DNA from: Undibacterium sp. YM2
GTDB lineage: Bacteria; Pseudomonadota; Gammaproteobacteria; Burkholderiales; Burkholderiaceae_D
DNA: 64,000 nucleotides
Direction of reading: 5' to 3'
Assembly (NCBI RefSeq): GCF_009937975.1
Contig: NZ_AP018441.1
Coordinates: 4,836,001 to 4,900,000, forward strand
Within the stretch, counting starts at the first letter, position 1. Each line of letters starts with the position of its first letter. The notes under the pieces are model-generated. The model was given only the letters and a program-made list of their open reading frames with translations. It was not told where the DNA came from and made no database searches. Below, one piece after another: positions 42,807 to 50,173 of this stretch. A program made the position numbers and the translations under genes.

Positions 42807-43268
42807 TCAGCGATCCAGATACAACTGGCTGATGCACACAGCCAGCAAACTCAAGGCAGCCGTCATGATAGCCATGAAGATATGATCATTCGTCATCGGC
42901 CACAGGTGCGCAGTCACTGCCAATGCGGGTTGCAAAAGTATCGCCACAACCAGGCCATTTTGTGAAGCACGCAATGAGCTGGCTTGGTATAGCTCATCTT
43001 CGCGCGCCGCCTTGCGCACCGGGCTGGAAAACGGGATATTGGCAGCGCGCCGCATCGCCCCCATGCTGGCGAAACCCAAAAACATCAGTACCAGGAACAT
43101 CAAGCCAAAATGCCTTCGGATAAACCCGGCGGCGACGCTGCCTTCAAACCCCAATGCCACTACAGCACAAATACAAAAGAATACGCAATACACCACGCCC
43201 ATCCAGGTGCGGTGACGGTCATAACGTACAAGCAATTCCAGGTCTTCCAGAGGATTTGTATGTTTCAT
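42807..43268 (-). CDS. Four-helix membrane protein paired with XRE regulator
   Basis: A 153-residue inner-membrane protein with four hydrophobic segments (about 22-42, 52-70, 103-120 and 128-150). GGAGAT precedes the start. The cytoplasmic loop between the second and third segments is basic. No catalytic residues are recognised. The short gap to the XRE gene suggests one operon and a shared function, probably signal-dependent control of that regulator. Confidence 0.75.
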   Translation of the reverse strand: MKHTNPLEDLELLVRYDRHRTWMGVVYCVFFCICAVVALGFEGSVAAGFIRRHFGLMFLVLMFLGFASMGAMRRAANIPFSSPVRKAAREDELYQASSLRASQNGLVVAILLQPALAVTAHLWPMTNDHIFMAIMTAALSLLAVCISQLYLDR

Positions 43269-43555
43269 CTTTTATCTCCATAAAATGATAGTTTGCACAC
43301 GGACAGGCCACGACATAGCTCGAACAGGCGCCGTCGCCGTGCTCAGATTATATAACACATCAATCACTTTATGAAACCTATTGGTTACATTAAATAACTC
43401 ATGTGTATCTATTTAAACCACACCATACCCTCACAGCCCTTGACTCAATACTTAAACTTGCGGCTATGGCGGTCAAAAACCTGCCGACTGTTTCGCGAGG
43501 CTGGTGGTATATTCGTGATCCTGATTTTCTGCAATACCTACTTGAAGAGCACCTC

Positions 43556-44746
43556 ATGTTGAACAATACAAACTCACGAGCAACTTATCTCCGGGCTGCC
43601 AGACAGGTTTTGCGCGCAAGTGTGCTCCACATCGCCCTGCTATTTGCTCCCGCCACGCAGGCCCAGGATGCGCTCCTGGCCACAACACCCGCCAGCAGCA
43701 TCAACGATGGCCCCCATGCCTTTTACCAGTCGCCCACACAGCCAGACAAAGGGGGGCTGGATGTCAGTTGGATATGCAATGACCAATTGCAAAAGCAAAG
43801 TTTTACCAGCTCTGCCAACATCAGCCTGCCCGCAGCTTGCGGCTATCCGCAGGCATTGACGATACGTCCGGTTGAAACTGCCTTTCCCGCGACCATCAAA
43901 TTCAAGACCGACAAACTCGCCGCCATCAGTGACATCCACGGTCAGTTTGACCTCATGCTCAAACTCTTGCAGGCCAATGGCATCATCAACCAGGACTGGC
44001 GATGGACCTATGGCAAAGGCCATCTCGTCATCGCCGGTGATGTACTGGACCGTGGCCCGAAGGTCACTGAATCCCTGTGGCTGTTGTATGCACTCGAAGC
44101 CCAGGCCAGCGCCGCCGGTGGTGGCGTGCACCTGCTGCTGGGTAATCATGAAGCTATCTCCATGGCAGGCGACGTGCGTTACCTGAATAAAAAATATGCT
44201 GCCGTCGCCCAGCACCTGAATGTCAGTTATCAGCAAATGTTTGACAACAGCAGCGTGCTCGGCCGCTGGTTGCGCAGCAAACCGGTGATCGTGCAGGTCA
44301 ATGACATGCTCTTCATGCATGGCGGCCTGCATCCCGATCATCAAAACCTCAATATGAGCCTGCAGCAAATCAATGAAAAATACCGCAGCACACTGGGTTT
44401 GAGCAAAGCGCAGGTCAAGACGGATGACGTACTGAGCTGGCTGTATGGCAGCGTAGGGCCGCTCTGGTACCGTGGCTATTTCAATGCGCCCAAATTACCC
44501 CTTGCCGACCTTGATAAGATGCTGCAGCAACTCAAGCTCGAACGCATCGTTGTTGGCCACACCACCATGGATGGTGTGTATTCCCATTATCAGGGCAAAG
44601 TCATCTCGATAGATTCCGGCATCAAGGGCGGTATCAAAGGTGAAATGCTGTTCTGGGAAAAAGGCCAGCTCAGCAAGGCAGGCGTGGATGGGCAAAAAGT
44701 CGCAGTGCCGGATGCGCCGGAGAAGCGCAAGGATGCGGGGGATTGA
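43556..44746 (+). CDS. Periplasmic calcineurin-like metallophosphoesterase
   Basis: A 396-residue phosphoesterase. The start at 43556 has GAAGAG upstream and gives a signal peptide ending ATQAQ; the frame is open from 43403 but no better start is seen. Metal-binding motifs are complete: D126-x-H128 in SDIHGQ, GDVLDRG (D162), GNHE (N197-E199), then FMHGGLHP and VVGHT. This is the arrangement of PP1/Shewanella-like phosphatases, which act on Ser/Thr phosphate or small phosphoesters with two metals. The C-terminal tail is Lys/Asp-rich. Confidence 0.9.
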   Translation: MLNNTNSRATYLRAARQVLRASVLHIALLFAPATQAQDALLATTPASSINDGPHAFYQSPTQPDKGGLDVSWICNDQLQKQSFTSSANISLPAACGYPQALTIRPVETAFPATIKFKTDKLAAISDIHGQFDLMLKLLQANGIINQDWRWTYGKGHLVIAGDVLDRGPKVTESLWLLYALEAQASAAGGGVHLLLGNHEAISMAGDVRYLNKKYAAVAQHLNVSYQQMFDNSSVLGRWLRSKPVIVQVNDMLFMHGGLHPDHQNLNMSLQQINEKYRSTLGLSKAQVKTDDVLSWLYGSVGPLWYRGYFNAPKLPLADLDKMLQQLKLERIVVGHTTMDGVYSHYQGKVISIDSGIKGGIKGEMLFWEKGQLSKAGVDGQKVAVPDAPEKRKDAGD

Positions 44747-44792
44747 ATTTACATAGCAAAAAAAATTTCTGGGTCAAAGCAATACTCTTGAC

Positions 44793-44820
44793 GCAGGGCG
44801 CATTGTAATGCGCCGGATGT
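44793..44820. repeat. Palindromic repeat unit
   Basis: Core GGCGCATTGTAATGCGCC flanked by GCAG and GGATGT; a member of the second dispersed family, in the gap before the SMI1-like gene. Confidence 0.7.
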
Positions 44821-44898
44821 TTGGTTGTCAGCCGTATCGCTTGTACTCGATGGCGCTCTGAGATTACGCTTTATTTTCAAAATCTAATAAATCAGGAT

Positions 44899-45429
44899 AT
44901 GAGTATTGACTACCTTTATCATTTACTTACACCTCCAAGTAAACCATTAGAAAGCCCCTACGATGCAGAATGGAGCAGTATTGAAGCTCGACTAGGGGCA
45001 GAACTGCCTTCTGATTACAAAGAGTTCATACATGCATATGGTTCAGGTCAAATTGATGATTTTCTATGGATACTCAACCCATTCTCCAGCAACGATAACT
45101 TAAATCTGGAAAAACAGATATTTCTTCAACGCCAAGTCTTGGAGGAGTTGATTAACTTCGGAGAAGTTTTACCTTTCAAATCGTTTCCCAATTTAAATGG
45201 TCTTCTTCCATTTGGCATCACTGACAATGGGGATTTATTATTTTGGAAAACTGGTGAAAATTCTGCCTCCTGGACAGTCGTAATCAATGGAGCACGATCG
45301 ACGGAATGGGAAGTTTTTACTCTTTCAATGTCAAGATTCTTGGAGGCAGTATTAAACGGAACATTAGACTGCAATACTTTTCCCCGAAATTTTCCCGGTA
45401 CATCGCCACTATTTAAATCAGCGAAATAA
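44899..45429 (+). CDS. SMI1/KNR4 family protein, immunity-like
   Basis: A 176-residue protein of the SMI1/KNR4 (SUKH) superfamily: WSSIEARLGAELPSDYKEFIHAYGSG is the usual opening, followed by LPFGITDNGDLLFWKT and SMSRFLEAVLNGTL. In bacteria these proteins commonly neutralise polymorphic or contact-dependent toxins. No toxin gene is adjacent. It is more AT-rich than its neighbours, which suggests transfer. The ATG at 44899 is chosen by alignment to the family; the AGGAT before it is very close. The next gene starts one base after its stop. Confidence 0.88.
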   Translation: MSIDYLYHLLTPPSKPLESPYDAEWSSIEARLGAELPSDYKEFIHAYGSGQIDDFLWILNPFSSNDNLNLEKQIFLQRQVLEELINFGEVLPFKSFPNLNGLLPFGITDNGDLLFWKTGENSASWTVVINGARSTEWEVFTLSMSRFLEAVLNGTLDCNTFPRNFPGTSPLFKSAK

Positions 45430-45430
45430 A

Positions 45431-45715
45431 ATGAATCCATGGCCATTTAGCGACCCGCCAAATATAGCGGTTATCGCGAACAAGAACTTCTTCACAGGTG
45501 ACAACTGGATTGCCTATGTCTCGCACGATGAGGATGATGGTGGCTGGCAATTCCATGGGCCAGAATCGAATCCTTCCGAGTCTGATATGGTCTTAGTCAG
45601 CCTGGCAAGCATAGCGGAGCATGATCCCAATGTTTGTGCTTTGGCGGACTTGCCATTGGGCTGGCGTGCATGGAGAGATACAAAAGAATCAATTTGGCAG
45701 CGAGCGCCTGCGTAG
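45431..45715 (+). CDS. Small acidic protein, possible immunity protein
   Basis: A 94-residue acidic protein starting one base after the stop of the SMI1-like gene, so likely co-translated. The pattern GWQFHGPESNPSES, then ADLPLGWRAWRDTK, resembles DUF2185-like proteins that accompany toxin immunity clusters; this is recollection and not tested. Its stop codon TAG lies inside a palindromic repeat unit, so the repeat may have replaced the original end of the gene. Confidence 0.65.
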   Translation: MNPWPFSDPPNIAVIANKNFFTGDNWIAYVSHDEDDGGWQFHGPESNPSESDMVLVSLASIAEHDPNVCALADLPLGWRAWRDTKESIWQRAPA

Positions 45716-45803
45716 GGCGCATTGCAATGCGCCGCATGTTTGCCAGATCAACAGGTAACCCTGATTTCACGATCTCATGCGGCGTATTACAATACGCCCT
45801 ACG
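45712..45803. repeat. Inverted pair of palindromic repeats
   Basis: Two units of the second family (45712-45739, core GGCGCATTGCAATGCGCC; and 45776-45803, inverted, core GGCGTATTACAATACGCC) face each other. In the second the G-C to A-T change occurs on both arms, so pairing is kept. Confidence 0.8.
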
Positions 45804-45849
45804 ATATTCAAATAGTTGCTTTAAGCAGCACTCTTGGCCCCATCGCAAA

Positions 45850-46320
45850 ATGCCCATCGCTGAATTCAAGAAAATCATTCCCAAATCAGAACACCACAAA
45901 CTCATGCAGTGGTGGAATGCTCTCGGGAGTGCTTTGCAGTCAGAACTAGAAGATTTTTATCTGAAAGGGGATGCCGTCGCCACCTTGGTGCAAAACATCA
46001 ATGCTGAACTTGCCGAACGTGAAGAACGTCACATGGCTGTGCAAGAAATCATTAATCTGGATGGCTATGACTTTCCAAATCCAGACTATTACGAAAACTT
46101 GATCGGCAACGATATTTATCTATGCCTGCGCGGCCCGACCTTCCATATCTGCAAGGCGCATCCCGATCTGCGATTAATGCTATTGCTTGGCATACTTCCC
46201 AAAAACTTTAGCTGCTATCTTGATAAAGACGATTGTGCGATGACTGAAAATCTACATTGCAATAATAGTGGATATTGGGCTTTACAAAGTTCGCAGGTTG
46301 ATACAATCCGAATATTGTAG
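45850..46320 (+). CDS. Hypothetical cytoplasmic protein
   Basis: A 156-residue acidic protein that I do not recognise. MPIAEFKKIIPKSEHHKLMQW is a plausible opening helix and the middle has a helical LEDFYLKGDAVATLVQNIN. Cys-rich short segments lie in the C-terminal half (YLCLRGPTFHICKA and DDCAMTENLHC). It follows the immunity-like pair and may belong to the same acquired group. The ribosome site is weak. Confidence 0.55.
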   Translation: MPIAEFKKIIPKSEHHKLMQWWNALGSALQSELEDFYLKGDAVATLVQNINAELAEREERHMAVQEIINLDGYDFPNPDYYENLIGNDIYLCLRGPTFHICKAHPDLRLMLLLGILPKNFSCYLDKDDCAMTENLHCNNSGYWALQSSQVDTIRIL

Positions 46321-46336
46321 AGCGCCATATATTTCA

Positions 46337-47461
46337 TCACCCCACCAACGCCCTCTTCACCACCGCACAAATCTCATCCACATCCGACACCGTCAAACCC
46401 ACATGCAAAGGCAGGGTCACAGTCTCGCGGGCGATGCGTTCTGCATTGGGGAACATGCCGTCGCCATAACCAAAACTCTTGCCCACGGTAGTAGTGTGAC
46501 AGGCTTCATAGGAAACACCTGTACCTATACCGGCATCATGCAGCGCCGCGCGGAAGCTGCTGCGGGTGTGGCCAAAGTTTTCGTAAGGGATGAGTACGCA
46601 AAACATATTCCAGGTCTGGTCTGGCTGGCCCTGCGGTGGCAGCACGATGCCGGGTATCTGCGGGAAGCTGTTGAAATAACGATCTGCCAGCACCTGGCGC
46701 TGGGCCATGAAGTCGTCGAACTGTGTCAGTTGATGCAGGCCTATCACGGCTGATACGTCCGACATATTGAACTTACCGCTGGCCTCTACCACATCACGGG
46801 TCTGGTCTGGCAGCTTGGTGATCCCATGAAAGCGCAGCACATCTACCCGCTGCGCTTCTGTCTCATCGTTAACCACAATCGCACCACCTTCTATGGTCGT
46901 CATGTTTTTGTTTGGATGGAAGCTGAAGATGGCGATGTCACCAAATGAGCCTACGGGTTTACCCTTCCACTTCGAACCCTGCACCAGTGCTGCGTCCTCT
47001 ATGACGCGCAGTTTGTACTTCTTCGCCAGCGCATACAGCGCATCCATATCACCGAGCGCACCGGGGAAATGCGTGGGCATGATGGCTCTGGTTTTAGGTG
47101 TGATGGCGGCTTCTACCTGGGCCAGGTCGATGGCGCGGGTGACCAGGTCACAATCGACAAATACGGGTTTGGCACCGCATTTGACAATCATGTTCATGGC
47201 CGAGAAAAAAGTCTGGGCAGACGTAATGACTTCATCGCCTTCACCTATATTGCACAGTGCCAGCGCCACCTCCATCGCACCTGTGGCCGAGGTCAGCAAC
47301 CTGGTGGGGCGATGTCCAAAAGTTGCTGATAGCGCCTGTTCCAGTTCACTGACCCTGGGGCCAGTCGCGATCCAGTTGGAACGCAGCACATCGGCCACTG
47401 CCTGTATGCTGGCTTCGGACAATTGTGGCTGGGCGAATTTACGGTATGCAGATGAAGTCAT
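46337..47461 (-). CDS. DegT/DnrJ/EryC1 family PLP-dependent aminotransferase
   Basis: A 374-residue type I fold aminotransferase of the sugar-aminotransferase group. The cofactor Lys is K185 in FHPNKNMTTIEGG, and the family blocks LLTSATGAMEVALAL, FVDCDLVT, MPTHFPGALGDMDAL and IEDAALVQGSKW are all seen. Such enzymes make amino sugars for surface glycans using glutamate. No other sugar gene lies here, so the product is unknown. It is followed downstream only by convergent hypothetical genes. Confidence 0.92.
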   Translation of the reverse strand: MTSSAYRKFAQPQLSEASIQAVADVLRSNWIATGPRVSELEQALSATFGHRPTRLLTSATGAMEVALALCNIGEGDEVITSAQTFFSAMNMIVKCGAKPVFVDCDLVTRAIDLAQVEAAITPKTRAIMPTHFPGALGDMDALYALAKKYKLRVIEDAALVQGSKWKGKPVGSFGDIAIFSFHPNKNMTTIEGGAIVVNDETEAQRVDVLRFHGITKLPDQTRDVVEASGKFNMSDVSAVIGLHQLTQFDDFMAQRQVLADRYFNSFPQIPGIVLPPQGQPDQTWNMFCVLIPYENFGHTRSSFRAALHDAGIGTGVSYEACHTTTVGKSFGYGDGMFPNAERIARETVTLPLHVGLTVSDVDEICAVVKRALVG

Positions 47462-47539
47462 GGCGAAAATTGTAGGCTGAAAAATGAAAGCCTATTGTAG
47501 CTGAAGATTTTTTTAAACAGCTTTACGCCAGCAAATCAA

Positions 47540-48718
47540 TCAGACTGGGCTACCGGCAAACAGTTTCAACCTCGCGCTGGCCGCCACCAGCAACATCGCC
47601 ACACCCAGCCCTGCAAATGCCATGTTGAGGCTAATCGCATGGGCAACAAAGCCTATCAGGGCCGGGCCAGCCAGCACACCGGCATAACCTATGGTGGTGA
47701 TGGCACCAATGGCCAGGCTGGCTGGCATGGCATTTTGCTTGCCTGCGGCGCTGAACAAGATAGGCACAATATTTGATGCGCCTATGCCTATCAAAATAAA
47801 ACCCAGGATGGCAATAGCGGCCGAGCTGGCCAGTACAGCAGCAAAAAAACCCAGCGCCGCACACATGCCCCCAGCTAGCATGACGAGCTTGCCACCCATG
47901 CGCGCCACTACGCGGTCACCCGTAAGCCGGCCGAGGGTCATGGCGACCGAGAATGCGGCATAGCCTATGCCGCCCTGCCCGGCATCCAACCCGCGCCCGG
48001 CGGTCAGCAATAATGCGCCCCAGTCGAGCAAGGCACCTTCAGCGAGGAAAACCACGAAACACAGGACACCGATAAAAATCACTGCACCGTGCGGTATCAC
48101 AAATTGCGGGCCATCACGCTCGGCTGCTTCCAGTTCATGCAGCAGATTCGGGCTGGCAATCAGCAACATCAATGCGACCAGCAAGCTCAGGCAGATACTG
48201 GCGGCCAGCACGTGCATACCCAGCCATAACAGCAAAGCCATGGTACCCGCCCCGAGAAAACCACCGGCACTGAACATGCCATGAAAGCCGGACATCAACG
48301 CGGCACCACTGTTTTTTTCAACAATCACGGCCTGTATATTCATCGCCACATCGAGAGTACCTACCGAGGCCCCAAACAACAGGAATGTCAAACCAAACAG
48401 CAAGGGCCTGCCCACGACAGAGAGGCAAGGCAGGATCAGGCAAGTCAATACACCTGCCGTCAAGATCACGGAGCGGCAACCAAAGCGTGCAGTCAACATG
48501 CCAGTCACAGGCATGGCACACAAAGAACCACCACCAAGGCACAGCAAGAGCAGGCCAAGAGCAGCTTCATCAAGGACCAGCCTTTCTTTGGCATAAGGCA
48601 CCAGTGGCGCCCATGCAGAAACAACCAGGCCAGCGGCGAGGAAAGCGAGGCGGGTGGAGAGGCGGTGTGCAGTATCTGTTTTACCGATGGGGACTACTTT
48701 ATTTGATATCAAGCTCAT
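47540..48718 (-). CDS. MFS transporter
   Basis: A 392-residue carrier with about 12 hydrophobic helices (first at about 25-45). The motif in the loop between helices two and three reads TGMLTARFGCRSV, a weak version of the usual MFS signature A. Gly-rich helices such as LGGGSLCAM and LIGIGASNI are typical. The AT-overlap (ATGA) with the upstream gene at 48715 points to coupled translation. The substrate is unknown; FucP-like or small-sugar carriers have a similar build. Confidence 0.9.
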   Translation of the reverse strand: MSLISNKVVPIGKTDTAHRLSTRLAFLAAGLVVSAWAPLVPYAKERLVLDEAALGLLLLCLGGGSLCAMPVTGMLTARFGCRSVILTAGVLTCLILPCLSVVGRPLLFGLTFLLFGASVGTLDVAMNIQAVIVEKNSGAALMSGFHGMFSAGGFLGAGTMALLLWLGMHVLAASICLSLLVALMLLIASPNLLHELEAAERDGPQFVIPHGAVIFIGVLCFVVFLAEGALLDWGALLLTAGRGLDAGQGGIGYAAFSVAMTLGRLTGDRVVARMGGKLVMLAGGMCAALGFFAAVLASSAAIAILGFILIGIGASNIVPILFSAAGKQNAMPASLAIGAITTIGYAGVLAGPALIGFVAHAISLNMAFAGLGVAMLLVAASARLKLFAGSPV

Positions 48719-49131
48719 GGCACTATCACGTCCCCAAATTTATTTGGAGGACAAAGATATCTTCCATTGGCATACACCCCATATTCAGCAAAAGCAGCTT
48801 TAATTGCCGATTTCAATTCTTCCAGCTTTGCAGGCTCCATATTCACATGTTCAGCAAAATAAATTGTCTGTGAGTCCCTGGTTTTTATGTGCAGGACATG
48901 CATGACTTTCTTGAAGAAGAAATAATATTTATTTTCTTCCGACATGCTGACTGGCGGCGCAGAAAACAGATAAGTATCGTTTTCTCTGTCTATGACCCAT
49001 TTTCTTGGCACGCCATCGTTAAAATAACCTCCTCTCATCTGCAACCATCGCGTCTTTCTGAAGTCATTGGCGAGATCACTAAAAATCTTGTCTTGGTCAG
49101 GCTTGGAAATTTCTTCCATTACGTAATTCAT
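48715..49131 (-). CDS. Hypothetical protein coupled to MFS gene
   Basis: A 138-residue cytoplasmic protein. The ATG at 49131 has GAAG upstream; an ATG four codons later is an alternative. Its stop overlaps the MFS start by four bases. Composition is charged and aromatic (KYYFFFKKVMHVLHIKTRD), and the last third is rich in Tyr and Cys-Pro-Pro (RYLCPPNKFGDVIVP). No family is recognised. Coupling to a transporter suggests a joint role but gives no detail. Confidence 0.6.
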   Translation of the reverse strand: MNYVMEEISKPDQDKIFSDLANDFRKTRWLQMRGGYFNDGVPRKWVIDRENDTYLFSAPPVSMSEENKYYFFFKKVMHVLHIKTRDSQTIYFAEHVNMEPAKLEELKSAIKAAFAEYGVYANGRYLCPPNKFGDVIVP

Positions 49132-49198
49132 TTTTTTCTTCACTGTCTGCAAATGCAATTTTCGTTATCAATATACAGGTTGGTAGGGTGCGCCAAGT

Positions 49199-49978
49199 TC
49201 ATGGCTCTGGCCTGGCCCATTTCCTTTCTATGGCCGCATACACGCCATTCGCCTTGATCTGGCGCAGGCCCTGGTCGAGGGCGTTTGCATAGCGCTGAGA
49301 TTCCGGACGGCGCTTGGAAAAACTCACATACAGGCTGTCTTCCAGCAGGATGCCGGTTTGCTGGATTTTCCCCTTGAACTCATCCGGGTGCACGCTGCTC
49401 AGGTAATCTGCAATACGGGTATAGATGAGAGAGTAGTCAGAACGTCCAAGCAGGAGTTTGCGCAAGCTGGATAAATCACTGGGTGCAGCTTCACGGACTA
49501 TGCGCGCATCGTTTTCAAACGCGTTGCCATAGGTATAACCATGCGTCACACCGATGACATATTTTTGCAATTCCTGCACATTGATCTTGCTGACTCTTGA
49601 TTGCGGGCTGTCTGTCCTGGCATAGATGCCAACGCTGGCCTTGAAGATGGCTTCCTTGTGGAAGATAAAATCCGGCTCCAGCGCAATGTCTTTGAGGCTG
49701 TCAAAGCAACCGAGTTCCTGCCCGCTTTTGACCAGCATCAGGCAACGTGAATATGGGGTGGCAATGAAGCGGACATCAATATTCACCGCCGCATAGGCGG
49801 CCTTGATGACATCGACGGCAAAGCCCCGGTTCTTGCCATCCTTGACGGCAGAATATGGATACCAGCTATCCTCACCGATGAGCGTGATGGTTTCTGCCTT
49901 GCCATCGGTGCTGCCTGCACATGCGAGACAGCACAACAGCAGACAGAGCAAGTTATGCAAGGATTTTTTGAGAAACAC
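49199..49978 (-). CDS. Periplasmic substrate-binding protein (SBP_bac_3-like)
   Basis: A 259-residue secreted protein; the signal peptide is Cys/Leu-rich and ends near STDGKA. GTG is the start. The binding-protein layout is clear: ITLIGEDSWYPYSAVKDG, GFAVDVIKAAYAAVN, the second lobe with VIGVTHGYTYGNAFE and the final helix DQGLRQIKANGVYAAIERKW. No transporter is adjacent. It is divergent from the TonB-dependent receptor, so joint regulation of an uptake route is possible but unproven. Confidence 0.87.
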   Translation of the reverse strand: MFLKKSLHNLLCLLLCCLACAGSTDGKAETITLIGEDSWYPYSAVKDGKNRGFAVDVIKAAYAAVNIDVRFIATPYSRCLMLVKSGQELGCFDSLKDIALEPDFIFHKEAIFKASVGIYARTDSPQSRVSKINVQELQKYVIGVTHGYTYGNAFENDARIVREAAPSDLSSLRKLLLGRSDYSLIYTRIADYLSSVHPDEFKGKIQQTGILLEDSLYVSFSKRRPESQRYANALDQGLRQIKANGVYAAIERKWARPEP

Positions 49979-50173
49979 TGCGCGTATTCTGAAATATTGG
50001 AAACGAAACCACTTTCATAAGTGTGCCACACATTCTCCAGGCGGATGTTGATCAAGGGCAGTCATTAAGTAGTAATACCAATCAAGCTATGCATGTGGAT
50101 ATACGGATATATTCGTTTTAATATAAATATATCCTTGATATTTTTCGGTCTTCATTCATTCCTGAGAAGACCC

